A DNA stretch of 64,000 nt from Aestuariibaculum sp. M13 (lineage in GTDB: Bacteria > Bacteroidota > Bacteroidia > Flavobacteriales > Flavobacteriaceae). Both the position numbers and the translations under genes were made by a program. The number at the start of each line of letters is the position of its first letter. The stretch's first letter is position 1. Positions 8,363 to 16,631 of the stretch are shown here, piece after piece. The notes below the pieces were generated by a model that saw only the letters and a list, made by a program, of their open reading frames with translations, was not told where the DNA came from and did not search any database. The stretch covers positions 1,503,548 through 1,567,547 of the forward strand of contig NZ_JANIAC010000001.1 in assembly GCF_024723255.1 (NCBI RefSeq), read 5' to 3'.

Positions 8363-8376
8363 GTAACATTTGTTAC
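8363..8376. promoter_or_regulatory. Perfect palindrome in the divergent promoter region, Crp/Fnr-like site
   Basis: GTAACA-TT-TGTTAC is a perfect 6-2-6 inverted repeat in the 163-bp gap between the molybdoenzyme operon and the 12-haem cytochrome gene. The geometry fits a dimeric Crp/Fnr-family regulator. If transcription of the cytochrome starts just after the -7 box at 8420-8427, the centre lies near -61, a classical class I activation distance. The regulator itself is not in the window. Confidence 0.5.
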
Positions 8377-8419
8377 AATAGAAACATTTTTTTAATGATG
8401 TTCAGGAATAAATTTATTG

Positions 8420-8427
8420 TAAATTTG
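8420..8427 (+). promoter_or_regulatory. Candidate -7 element of the multihaem cytochrome promoter
   Basis: TAAATTTG matches the Bacteroidota -7 consensus TAnnTTTG, 14 nt before the ATG at 8442. No convincing -33 TTTG is seen about 20 nt upstream, which would fit a promoter that needs an activator. Confidence 0.45.
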
Positions 8428-8441
8428 ATTATGTACTTACT

Positions 8442-10328
8442 ATGAAAGAAAAGACTTATTTTCGATGGATTTTGATTCTGGCCGTATTGCTATTTGGCTT
8501 GCTTTATGTCGTAAGGCATGCAGATGCTTTTCGGTCTCATGAATTTATTGATGTACAATATGAAGGTAAGGCCGTATCCGAAGGAGAATCTTGCCTGCAG
8601 TGTCATCAGCAAACCAAAGGGTTTTCAGAATACCATAATCCGGAACTAATTGGTTGTGCCAATTGCCATCTAGGGAATACAGCTGATTTTAACAAAGCGG
8701 GAGCACATAAGGGTATGGTTTTGATACCCGGAAACTTGATAGATGCACAAAGGACCTGCGGAACATGTCATGCCAAAGAATTATACAATGTAGAGCACTC
8801 CCTAATGACGACCAATAGTGGTTTGGTGGCGGTCGATAAATTTGTGTTTGGAGAATCCGATAGTTTGAATGCCCATTACCATATTAAAGATTTGCAGTAT
8901 TCCGCCGCCGATAAACATTTACGGGATTTATGTGCCAATTGTCATTTAGGCGCTCAAAAAACCGATTATGGACCTATTACCCAATTAAGTCGTGGAGGAG
9001 GGTGTAATGCCTGTCATTTAAATTATTCACAACAGGCCAAAGCCGATCTTAACACCTATATAGCTTCTAACAAAATAAAGTTGCCAAAAGTGCACCCTTC
9101 CAGTGATGTGTTTATGGATGATACCCATTGTTTTGGATGTCACAGCCGATCTAGTAGAATTTCCACCAATTATATAGGGCTTCAGGAAACTTTACTGGAT
9201 GAATCTGATTTGCTTCACACCCAAGGCCATGTAGTTCTTGAAGATAAAAGAGTTTATAAGCAGTTACAGGAAGATGTGCACCATACTAAGGGTTTACTTT
9301 GTATAGATTGTCATTCTTCACATGAGGTGATGGGAGATGGAAAGACCTATGCCCATGCCGAAGATGCCGTAACCCTGCAATGCGGCGATTGCCATTTCAA
9401 ATCTAAACCTCGAACAGTTCCTTTTAATTCCATTGATAGAGAAAGCCGATTGGTTTATTTGCACAGGGGATATAAGCATTCCGACAAAGAAATATTTATA
9501 ACAGAAAAAGATGGACACCCTTTAATAAATGCCTATATGGATTCTTTGGGTAATGCCTTTTTAATAGGGAAAAAGGACCAGAAATTACATCCTTTAGCAC
9601 CGCAATCGGAGGTTTGTTCTCGGGATAATGCTCATAAAAATGTGAGCTGTAGTGCCTGTCATTCCTCGTGGACACCACGCTGTATTGGTTGTCATAATAA
9701 GTTTGATGGTAATGAGGCGCAGGCTTTCGATTTGTTGGATAAGAAGCTTGTTAAAGGTCAATGGAAGGAATATGTGGCTGAGTTTTCTGCATCATTACCA
9801 GCATTGGGAGTTAGGGAACACGAGGAAGAAAACATCATTGAACCGGCGATTCCCGGGATGGTCATGACCATAGACAAAGGAAGTTATAGTGGGCATCCGG
9901 ATTCCGATGTGTCTTTTCATAGGCTTTTTGCTCCAAATGCCCCACATACCACTACTAAAGCCGTTCGCGACTGTAAATCATGCCATGCCAACCCTTATAC
10001 TCTAGGCTATGGCAATGGAAACTTGGTTTATTATATAAATCAAGGAAAAGGAGAATGGGTGTTTACCCCAGAATATGCCTTGAATGCGCATGATGGTTTA
10101 CCTGAAGATGCCTGGGTGCCTTTTATGAAGCAAGGCAAAGGGCAAGCTTCAACTTCTACACGAACCAATTTCAGACCTTTTAATATTAAAGAGCAACAGC
10201 GTTTGTTGTTTGTTGGTGCCTGTTTACAGTGTCATAACGATACTTCCAAAGTTATGCAACAAACTTTAGAAGAGGGGTTGCAGGCCAGTTTAAAGCGATT
10301 GAGTAAGGCTTGTATTTTACCTGAGTAA
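8442..10328 (+). CDS. Dodecahaem c-type cytochrome
   Basis: A 628-residue protein with one N-terminal hydrophobic helix (about 9-25; signal or anchor) and twelve Cys-x-x-Cys-His haem motifs. In order they are CLQCH, CANCH, CGTCH, CANCH, CNACH, CFGCH, CIDCH, CGDCH, CSACH, CIGCH, CKSCH and CLQCH. It should be an exported electron carrier or multihaem oxidoreductase. It is divergent from the Psr-type operon and shares its regulatory gap, so it is a plausible electron partner or a second sulfur- or nitrogen-oxyanion enzyme. I do not recognise a named family such as NrfA or octahaem tetrathionate reductase. The C-terminus has no sorting domain. Confidence 0.88.
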   Translation: MKEKTYFRWILILAVLLFGLLYVVRHADAFRSHEFIDVQYEGKAVSEGESCLQCHQQTKGFSEYHNPELIGCANCHLGNTADFNKAGAHKGMVLIPGNLIDAQRTCGTCHAKELYNVEHSLMTTNSGLVAVDKFVFGESDSLNAHYHIKDLQYSAADKHLRDLCANCHLGAQKTDYGPITQLSRGGGCNACHLNYSQQAKADLNTYIASNKIKLPKVHPSSDVFMDDTHCFGCHSRSSRISTNYIGLQETLLDESDLLHTQGHVVLEDKRVYKQLQEDVHHTKGLLCIDCHSSHEVMGDGKTYAHAEDAVTLQCGDCHFKSKPRTVPFNSIDRESRLVYLHRGYKHSDKEIFITEKDGHPLINAYMDSLGNAFLIGKKDQKLHPLAPQSEVCSRDNAHKNVSCSACHSSWTPRCIGCHNKFDGNEAQAFDLLDKKLVKGQWKEYVAEFSASLPALGVREHEEENIIEPAIPGMVMTIDKGSYSGHPDSDVSFHRLFAPNAPHTTTKAVRDCKSCHANPYTLGYGNGNLVYYINQGKGEWVFTPEYALNAHDGLPEDAWVPFMKQGKGQASTSTRTNFRPFNIKEQQRLLFVGACLQCHNDTSKVMQQTLEEGLQASLKRLSKACILPE

Positions 10329-10343
10329 TATTTTGTGATTTTC

Positions 10344-10444
10344 ATGAAGTTAGCCTCTTTTAAAATTCAAGCTGTTGATTTAAATTAGAAAAAAATTGTG
10401 GTGTTATGGAAATGTTTCGCAGTTTTGTAAGAGTAAATGAGTAA
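10344..10444 (+). pseudogene. Decayed osmC 3'-end remnant
   Basis: Reading from 10344 gives ...FKIQAVDL. After a one-base frameshift and a stop the reading resumes as KNCGVMEMFRSFVRVNE, ending at TGA/TAA near 10444. This parallels AVDLSVEKYCGVMEMFRQF at the left edge. An 18-nt run, GTTATGGAAATGTTTCGC, is identical at 35-52 and 10403-10420. The remnant lies directly upstream of recJ, so together with the left-edge gene it brackets the PNGase and sulfur/redox genes. Confidence 0.6.
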
Positions 10445-10477
10445 ACATTTACGGATGGATTATACAGACTTCAGACT

Positions 10478-12169
10478 ATGCGGTGGACAATTAAACCAAA
10501 GCCAGAAAACAATAAATTAGCTGTTTTAAAAACAGCACTTCAAGTTGATGATATTACTGCTACGTTGTTATTACAGCGTGGCATTGAAACGTTTGATGAA
10601 GCGAAGGCTTTTTTCCGCCCCGATTTAAACGATTTACATAATCCGTATCTTATGAAAGATATGGATAAAGCCGTTGCCCGAATCGAACAGGCCTTTGCCA
10701 ATAACGAAAATATTCTGGTTTATGGCGATTATGATGTTGATGGAACAACCTCGGTAGCCTTGATGAGTTTGTATCTAAAAACCCGAAGCGAGCAGGTTGC
10801 GACTTATATTCCAGATCGCTATGATGAAGGTTACGGCGTTTCATTTAAAGGTATCGATTTTGCCAGCGATAACGATTTTACACTAATTGTAGCTTTAGAC
10901 TGTGGTATTAAAGCGATTGATAAAGTTGAATATGCTAAAGAAAAAGGCATCGATTTTATTATTTGTGATCATCATAGACCGGGCGATACCATTCCGGAAG
11001 CTGCCGCTGTATTAGATCCTAAGCGTGTAGATTGCGAATATCCGTATAAAGAATTATGTGGCTGTGGTGTTGGTTTTAAACTCATTCAGGCTTTAGCTGA
11101 TAGAGATGGGAAAACCCTTGAGGATTTAGTTGGATATTTAGATTTGGTTGCCACAGCGATTGGTGCCGATATTGTACCGATAACGGGCGAAAACAGGATT
11201 TTGGCTTTTTATGGATTGAAAGTGATTAATGCTTTTCCAAGACCCGGAATTAAAGCGCTTATCGATCAGGTAAATAAGAAAAATGAACTCACGATTACTG
11301 ATGTCGTTTTTACAGTTGCGCCACGAATTAATGCTGCCGGACGCATGAAACACGGTAATTATGCCGTGACTTTATTAGCTGAAGAAAATGAAGCTTTGGC
11401 TACCAAATATGCTGAGGAAATAAATGCCTATAATGAAGATCGTCGTGAAACTGATAGACGAATTACAGAAGAGGCCTTAGAACAGATTAAAGACAATAAA
11501 GAGGAGGACCGAATCACCTCGGTGGTATACCATGAAAGCTGGCATAAAGGCGTTATTGGTATTGTAGCCTCACGTTTAACAGAAACCTATTATCGGCCAA
11601 CTTTGGTGTTTACTAAAAGCGGTGATAAGTTAGCGGCATCGGCGCGCTCGGTGGTGGGGTTCGATGTGTACAATGCTTTAGAGGCATGCAGCGAACATAT
11701 TGAACAATTTGGTGGCCATAAATATGCAGCGGGTTTAACCCTTAAAGAAGAAAATTATGAAGCCTTTAAACAGGCTTTTGAAGATGAGGTTACTAAAACC
11801 ATAGACAGAAGTCTGTTGGTTCCTGAAATTAAAATTGATGCTCAAATTAATTTAAACGATATCACACCTAAATTCTACCGAATATTAAAGCAGTTTGCAC
11901 CATTTGGTCCAAGTAATATGACGCCTGTTTTTATGACAGCAAATTTAATGGATACCGGTTGGGGAAAACGCGTTGGAGCAGACCAAACGCATTTGCGTGT
12001 TACCGTAAAACAATCCGATTCTAATCCTATTGTGGGTATTGGTTTTGGTTTAGGTGAAAAAATGGATATTATCTCCAGTCAGGCGCCCTTTGACGCCGTG
12101 TATTCGGTTGATGAAAACGAGTGGCAGGGTAATGTGTCTTTACAACTTAAGTTAAGAGACATAAAATAA
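10478..12169 (+). CDS. recJ: Single-stranded-DNA-specific exonuclease RecJ
   Basis: A 563-residue 5'-3' single-strand exonuclease of the DHH superfamily, used in recombination and mismatch repair. The N-terminal DHH domain has DYDVDGTTS, ALDCGI and DHHRPGD, which supply the metal-binding aspartates and histidines. The DHHA1 domain includes SARSVVGFDVYNAL and FGGHKYAAG (about 385-425). A C-terminal OB-type domain completes the usual length. It is 4 nt from the next gene and probably cotranscribed with it. Confidence 0.96.
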   Translation: MRWTIKPKPENNKLAVLKTALQVDDITATLLLQRGIETFDEAKAFFRPDLNDLHNPYLMKDMDKAVARIEQAFANNENILVYGDYDVDGTTSVALMSLYLKTRSEQVATYIPDRYDEGYGVSFKGIDFASDNDFTLIVALDCGIKAIDKVEYAKEKGIDFIICDHHRPGDTIPEAAAVLDPKRVDCEYPYKELCGCGVGFKLIQALADRDGKTLEDLVGYLDLVATAIGADIVPITGENRILAFYGLKVINAFPRPGIKALIDQVNKKNELTITDVVFTVAPRINAAGRMKHGNYAVTLLAEENEALATKYAEEINAYNEDRRETDRRITEEALEQIKDNKEEDRITSVVYHESWHKGVIGIVASRLTETYYRPTLVFTKSGDKLAASARSVVGFDVYNALEACSEHIEQFGGHKYAAGLTLKEENYEAFKQAFEDEVTKTIDRSLLVPEIKIDAQINLNDITPKFYRILKQFAPFGPSNMTPVFMTANLMDTGWGKRVGADQTHLRVTVKQSDSNPIVGIGFGLGEKMDIISSQAPFDAVYSVDENEWQGNVSLQLKLRDIK

Positions 12170-12173
12170 TATC

Positions 12174-13439
12174 ATGGCGACAAAAGATCCATACGCTGCG
12201 TTGAGATTTAAGGAGTTTAATATCTTTTTATTGCTTCGGTTTGTTTTGGTTTTTGGTTGGACGATGCAATTTATTGTTATCGAATGGCAGGTGTATAGCT
12301 TAACTAAAGATCCGCTATCGTTGGGCGTTATAGGTTTAATGGAAATTATTCCAGCCTTTACCATGGCCTTGTTTGCAGGTCATATTGTAGACCAGAATGA
12401 AAAAAGAAATTTATTAGCTAAATGCATATCTGCATTTTCGTTAATTAGCTTGGGTTTGTTTTTATTAACCTGGCCAAAAGTGGTAGACGGCTGGTCTACT
12501 AAAACCATTTTGTATAGTATTTATGCGTTGGTGTTTTTTGGAGGTTTTTTGCGGTCGTTTTTCGGACCAACGATTTTTTCCTTAGTTGCGTTATTAGTGC
12601 CTAAAAAAGTTTATCCTAACGCTGCAACCTGGAACAGTTCTACCTGGCAAATGGCAGCGGTTTTGGGGCCTGCTTTTGGTGGGTTTGCGATTAGCTGGAT
12701 TGGTGTGCATTGGTCGCTTTGTATCATTTTCGGATTGATTGTTTTATCGTTAATCATTTTACTTCAAATTAAACAGAAACCTATTTTAAATCCTAAAATT
12801 GGAGAACCAGTGGTTGAAAGTTTAAAGGAAGGTGTTCGTTTTGTATTTAAAACCAAAGCCATTTTAGGCGCTTTAACTTTAGATATGGTCGCGGTATTAT
12901 TCGGTGGTGCGATAGCCTTATTACCGGTTTTTGCACAGGATATTTTGAAAGTGGGGAGTGAAGGTTTTGGCGTGCTTCGTGCTGCTCCGGCCATTGGTGC
13001 TTTTTTAACTATGCTGGTAACGGCTTATATTCCTATTAGTAAGAATGCCGGAATGAAATTGTTAGGTGCTATTTTTGGTTTTGGTGTTTGTATTATCGTT
13101 TTTGGATTGTCATCCATATTTTGGGTGTCGGTAGTAGCTTTATTTTTTAGCGGAGTAACCGATGGGGTTTCCATGGTAATTCGTCAAACCATTTTGCAAA
13201 TTAAAACACCTGATAATATGCGCGGACGCGTATCATCGGTAAACTCTATGTTTGTTGGATCTTCAAACGAATTAGGTGCCTTTGAAAGTGGTTTAACCGC
13301 TAGACTTATGGGGACGGTGACTGCTGTAGTTTTTGGTGGAACTATGACGTTAATTACAGTAATTTCCACAGCTTTAGTTTCTCCTTCTTTTAGAAAACTG
13401 GACTTAACCAAAGATCTGGAAGAACATGCTGCTTCTTAA
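12174..13439 (+). CDS. MFS transporter (EntS/MFS_3-like exporter)
   Basis: A 421-residue major facilitator protein with about 12 helices. The loop between helices 2 and 3 reads AGHIVDQNEKRNLLAK, the family A motif in the D-x-x-x-R-R position. The overall type resembles EntS-like exporters of siderophores or drugs. No substrate can be assigned. It starts 4 nt after recJ. Confidence 0.85.
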   Translation: MATKDPYAALRFKEFNIFLLLRFVLVFGWTMQFIVIEWQVYSLTKDPLSLGVIGLMEIIPAFTMALFAGHIVDQNEKRNLLAKCISAFSLISLGLFLLTWPKVVDGWSTKTILYSIYALVFFGGFLRSFFGPTIFSLVALLVPKKVYPNAATWNSSTWQMAAVLGPAFGGFAISWIGVHWSLCIIFGLIVLSLIILLQIKQKPILNPKIGEPVVESLKEGVRFVFKTKAILGALTLDMVAVLFGGAIALLPVFAQDILKVGSEGFGVLRAAPAIGAFLTMLVTAYIPISKNAGMKLLGAIFGFGVCIIVFGLSSIFWVSVVALFFSGVTDGVSMVIRQTILQIKTPDNMRGRVSSVNSMFVGSSNELGAFESGLTARLMGTVTAVVFGGTMTLITVISTALVSPSFRKLDLTKDLEEHAAS

Positions 13440-13479
13440 ATCAAGCTACACCATGATAATTATTGAGAGGACTTATTTT

Positions 13480-14250
13480 TTAGCTTATTTCTTTAGTATG
13501 AAAACACATTTTTAGCATTTCATATAAATCGGGGTGCTTTACTTTCATACGTTCGGGTTGTTCAAAGAAATACTCTGAAGCAACAGCTAAAAATTCGGCT
13601 TCGTTGGTGCCACCATAATGTCTAATATCCGAGGTGTTGTTATTTATAGCTTCCATTTCTTTGTGAATGGTTTTTAACCACGGAATAACATAAGGGTGTT
13701 GAATTAAAGCTTCCGGTACGCCATCGGTTATTCCATCGGAGTTATCAATTAAATGAATAAATTCGTGGATGCCTGTGTTGAAATTATCGCGTTTACTATC
13801 AAATCCTTCATAGAGTGCTTTTCGTGATAAAATCATTTGATTTTTTAAGCGCCCGCTACCAACTACACCTGCAATTTGTCGTTTTTTATCGGTTTGTTTG
13901 TATCCAAAATCTTCGTTAAAATGATCAGGATAAATTAAAACGGTACTTAAATTATTATAATGCCATTCGGGGAAGTAAAATACGGGAATAACGGCACTTG
14001 CCGCAACAAGAATTTTATTAAGGTCTTCCAATTGAAAGCCAACAGCTTCAACATAAACTTCACTTAAAAACAGCATCATTCTGTTTTGAAATCGTTGCTG
14101 TTCGTTTTGTTTTAAGCCTTTATAAAAAATGACATGTTGTAGTAAAATGTTATGCCAGGGTTTTGGAAATTGACTTGGTTTTTTACGTCGTGTTGAAACA
14201 ACGGCATAGATACCAAAAAGTACAATAAAGATGAATAGAATACCAACCAT
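13480..14250 (-). CDS. MtfA-like zinc-dependent peptidase
   Basis: A 256-residue protein with an N-terminal membrane helix (about 1-17) and a C-terminal zincin domain. HEFIH (about 164-168) in GIHEFIHLIDNSDG is the HExxH zinc site, and ARR-like ligands such as the Glu in TNEAEFLAVASEYFFE follow. E. coli MtfA is a peptidase that also binds the repressor Mlc. No Mlc gene is visible here, so only the peptidase call is made. It converges with the MFS gene and lies 35 nt downstream of the phosphoesterase on the same strand. Confidence 0.85.
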   Translation of the reverse strand: MVGILFIFIVLFGIYAVVSTRRKKPSQFPKPWHNILLQHVIFYKGLKQNEQQRFQNRMMLFLSEVYVEAVGFQLEDLNKILVAASAVIPVFYFPEWHYNNLSTVLIYPDHFNEDFGYKQTDKKRQIAGVVGSGRLKNQMILSRKALYEGFDSKRDNFNTGIHEFIHLIDNSDGITDGVPEALIQHPYVIPWLKTIHKEMEAINNNTSDIRHYGGTNEAEFLAVASEYFFEQPERMKVKHPDLYEMLKMCFHTKEIS

Positions 14251-14285
14251 AAATTGTACTGTTTAGGGCGTTTTATACGTTATTT

Positions 14286-15041
14286 TTAATTAAAAACTTT
14301 TAATTCGAATTGCTTTCCATCAAAAACACCATAAGTGTAATATGAAATCCAATCGCCGAGATTTATATATTTCGATTGCTCGTTTAAATTGATTTCTAAT
14401 GGTAAATGACGGTGACCAAAAATAAAGTAATCGCGGTGTTCGGTTTCTAATTTGCGTTTGCAGTATTGTACCAGCCATTCGTTATTTTCGCCAAGGAATT
14501 TAGCATCTTCGTCGCCCGAAATGAGTTTGTTTTTTACGGACATATATTGCGCAAGCTTAACACCTAAATCGGGGTGTAACCAACGAAATAACCATTTTGA
14601 AAACGGATTGGTAAACACTTTTTTCATGCGTTTATAACCTTTATCGCCCGGACCTAAACCATCACCATGACCAATAAAAAACTTGGTATTGTTAAAGGTG
14701 AATTCCTGTGGTTTGTGGTAAACGGGAATATTAAGTTCTTCTTCGAAATAGCCGTTCATCCAAAGGTCATGATTACCAACAAAAAAGTAAACGGGAATAC
14801 CGGAGTCTGTTATTTCGACAAGTTTGCCTAAGGTTCTGGTAAACCCTTTTGGTACTACGGTTTTGTACTCGAACCAGAAGTCGAATAAATCGCCTAACAA
14901 AAAAATAGCCGCAGCATCCTGTTTGACTTCATCTAACCAGGCGACAAACTTTTTTTCGCGAGGTAGAGAGTCTTTTGCTGTGGGTGCGCCTAAATGGTTG
15001 TCGGAGGCGAAATATATTTTTTTTCCTTCTGGAATCTGCAT
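14286..15041 (-). CDS. UDP-2,3-diacylglucosamine diphosphatase family phosphoesterase (LpxH-like)
   Basis: A 251-residue calcineurin-like metallophosphoesterase. Visible metal motifs are DNHLGAP, LGDLFDFW, GNHDLW, GHGDG and GHRHLP. LpxH hydrolyses UDP-2,3-diacylglucosamine to lipid X in lipid A synthesis, at the inner face of the membrane. Length and motif spacing fit the Bacteroidota LpxH-type group, but related phosphoesterases share these motifs, so the precise substrate is inferred. The ATG at 15041 places the first motif at the usual distance. Confidence 0.85.
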   Translation of the reverse strand: MQIPEGKKIYFASDNHLGAPTAKDSLPREKKFVAWLDEVKQDAAAIFLLGDLFDFWFEYKTVVPKGFTRTLGKLVEITDSGIPVYFFVGNHDLWMNGYFEEELNIPVYHKPQEFTFNNTKFFIGHGDGLGPGDKGYKRMKKVFTNPFSKWLFRWLHPDLGVKLAQYMSVKNKLISGDEDAKFLGENNEWLVQYCKRKLETEHRDYFIFGHRHLPLEINLNEQSKYINLGDWISYYTYGVFDGKQFELKVFN

Positions 15042-15056
15042 GTTGTAAATATAATA

Positions 15057-15076
15057 ATTCCTGCAAAGGCAGGAAT
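15057..15076. repeat. Short palindromic element in the lpxH-queD gap
   Basis: ATTCCTGC-AAAG-GCAGGAAT is a perfect 8-bp stem with a 4-nt loop, directly upstream of the LpxH-like gene. The remaining 180 bp to queD shows no gene. GC-richer pieces near 15215-15245 look like intergenic repeat debris. I cannot tell from one window whether this is a dispersed repeat. Confidence 0.4.
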
Positions 15077-15254
15077 CGCTTTATTCATGTTTCTTGTTTT
15101 GTGCTTACGTTAGGGATTACTCATGTATTCTTATTTATCTGGAAATCGTGAATGCTTCGCATTTGAAGCAATTGTTTGAGCTCTTTATACTTTTATAAAA
15201 AGTTTAAAAGCGAGTGTGCAAAGCCCGACCCGAAACATAGTGGAGGGTAACGTC

Positions 15255-15707
15255 CTATAGGTTGTCGTTAGCATACCACTCGGCGTACGAACTGTCGGTT
15301 TCCTGAAGTTTTAGCGAGTGTAGCGTAATGTGTTCTGGCAGACGTTTCATAATTTTTTTTGCAAAGTCGATTACCATCATCTCGCTGGTTGGCTGGTAAT
15401 CTACTAAAAGCACATTGTGGCCGCGATCTTCAAGTTCTTTAGCCAACTCGACATGAGGTGTATTTTTGTTAAAAACCGTGGCGTGATCGAAGACATTTAC
15501 AATTTCTTCTTTTACAATTTTTTTAAGGTCTCCAAAGTCTATAACCATGCCGTATTTTACATTGTTTTTGTCTGAAATGGGTTTGCCAAATACAGTTACA
15601 GATAGTTTATAGCTATGCCCGTGTACATTTTTACACTTACCATCGTACCCGTAAAGGGCGTGTCCAGTTTCGAAAGAAAACAGTTTTGTTATGCGGATAT
15701 AGGTCAT
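15255..15707 (-). CDS. queD: 6-carboxy-5,6,7,8-tetrahydropterin synthase family protein
   Basis: A 150-residue QueD/PTPS-fold enzyme. Family members convert dihydroneopterin triphosphate to carboxytetrahydropterin on the way to queuosine. FETGHALYGYDGKCKNVHGHSY contains the catalytic Cys (GKC) and zinc-binding His of HGH, shown here only as position about 12-33. DHATVFN supplies the catalytic Asp-His, and LQETDSSYAEW the substrate-binding Glu. A longer reading frame starts at 15740. I reject that start because a -7 box (TATCTTTG, minus strand, 15728-15735) lies inside it, and the family begins near MTYIRITKLF. Confidence 0.9.
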   Translation of the reverse strand: MTYIRITKLFSFETGHALYGYDGKCKNVHGHSYKLSVTVFGKPISDKNNVKYGMVIDFGDLKKIVKEEIVNVFDHATVFNKNTPHVELAKELEDRGHNVLLVDYQPTSEMMVIDFAKKIMKRLPEHITLHSLKLQETDSSYAEWYANDNL

Positions 15708-15727
15708 CAAAATAAAAAAATTTAATA

Positions 15728-15735
15728 CAAAGATA
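15728..15735 (-). promoter_or_regulatory. Candidate -7 element of the queD promoter
   Basis: On the minus strand this reads TATCTTTG, matching TAnnTTTG. Initiation about 6 nt downstream would give a 5' leader of roughly 15 nt before the ATG at 15707. It decides between the two possible queD starts. Confidence 0.5.
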
Positions 15736-15740
15736 TTCAT

Positions 15741-15774
15741 TTTGTAAAAGCAATTAGATTTTAGTTTACATTTG
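15741..15774 (+). promoter_or_regulatory. Candidate promoter of the 2OG-Fe(II) oxygenase gene
   Basis: TTTG at 15741-15744 and TACATTTG at 15767-15774 (followed by C) match the Bacteroidota -33 and -7 elements with a 22-nt spacer. The ATG is at 15823. The region overlaps the divergent queD promoter. Confidence 0.6.
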
Positions 15775-15822
15775 CGCGCTTTTATCCACTCAGGATTGAT
15801 AGTTTTTATGTCTTAATTATTT

Positions 15823-16464
15823 ATGAGTCAACTTTTTGAGGCTATTGATTTTGTTGAAAATCCGTTATACGAACAGATTATTTCGGACATCTCAACCCAA
15901 CAATTTAGTATAGTAGAAAACTTCTTTACACACGAAGAAGTCGATCTGCTAAGACAGTCGCTTATTGATAAGCACGAGGAAGATGCTTTTAAAAAAGCGG
16001 CTATTGGAAATCGAGTAAACGAAACCATCGAAAAATCGATTCGTGGTGACATGATTTTATGGATAGACGAGGCAAAAGCAGATATTGTAGAACAGGTGTT
16101 TTTTAATAAGGTAAACGACCTGGTAGGGTATTTAAATAAAACCTGCTTTATGGGAATTTTACAGAAGGAATTCCACTATGCGGTCTATCCACAAAATACC
16201 TTTTATAAACGCCATATAGATACGTTTCAAAATGACGACCGCCGAAAATTATCGATAGTTTGTTATTTAAACGAAGATGGCTGGTTGCCTGAAAATGGTG
16301 GTGAGTTGGTGTTGTATTTAGATGAAAACGGACAGGAAACTGAAAAAGTAATTTATCCGTTCCCTGGTCGTATGGTTATTTTTGAAAGCCAGATTATAGA
16401 GCACGAAGTACGAGTAGTTAATACCGAGCGTTTAAGTATAACCGGCTGGTTAAAAACAAGATAA
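15823..16464 (+). CDS. 2OG-Fe(II) oxygenase family protein
   Basis: A 213-residue protein with a prolyl-4-hydroxylase-type double-stranded beta helix. YKRHIDTF supplies the His-x-Asp iron ligands, IEHEVRVV the distal His, and the Arg in ERLSITGW the 2-oxoglutarate contact. Such enzymes hydroxylate proteins or small molecules; the substrate here is unknown. There is no signal peptide, so it is cytoplasmic. It is divergent from queD. Confidence 0.88.
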   Translation: MSQLFEAIDFVENPLYEQIISDISTQQFSIVENFFTHEEVDLLRQSLIDKHEEDAFKKAAIGNRVNETIEKSIRGDMILWIDEAKADIVEQVFFNKVNDLVGYLNKTCFMGILQKEFHYAVYPQNTFYKRHIDTFQNDDRRKLSIVCYLNEDGWLPENGGELVLYLDENGQETEKVIYPFPGRMVIFESQIIEHEVRVVNTERLSITGWLKTR

Positions 16465-16542
16465 TTAGCGTCTTCTTCTGCGGTTGTAAACGTAGATAAT
16501 GACTAATACAATAGCTAATATTAGAAACAGTCTGTTGCCCAT
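16465..16542 (-). CDS. Tiny membrane protein, 25 residues
   Basis: The frame encodes MGNRLFLILAIVLVIIYVYN followed by five arginines. It is a single membrane helix with a strongly basic cytoplasmic end. It lies on the minus strand, in line with the MATE exporter and the 56-residue protein, and its stop abuts the convergent oxygenase gene. The composition (helix plus Arg5) is hard to produce by chance, but there is no homology evidence available here. Function unknown. Confidence 0.5.
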   Translation of the reverse strand: MGNRLFLILAIVLVIIYVYNRRRRR

Positions 16543-16631
16543 AATTTTTTAAGATTTAATTAGAGTTTAAAGGTACACTTTTTGCCCGATAATCGAGATT
16601 TGAATACATCAAAACTTGCTCCGAGGAAAAT

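Noticed and set aside
15708-15740. Upstream extension of queD starting at 15740
   Set aside because: The extra residues are hydrophobic and not part of the family, and an exact -7 box lies inside them. The ATG at 15707 fits family length and promoter.
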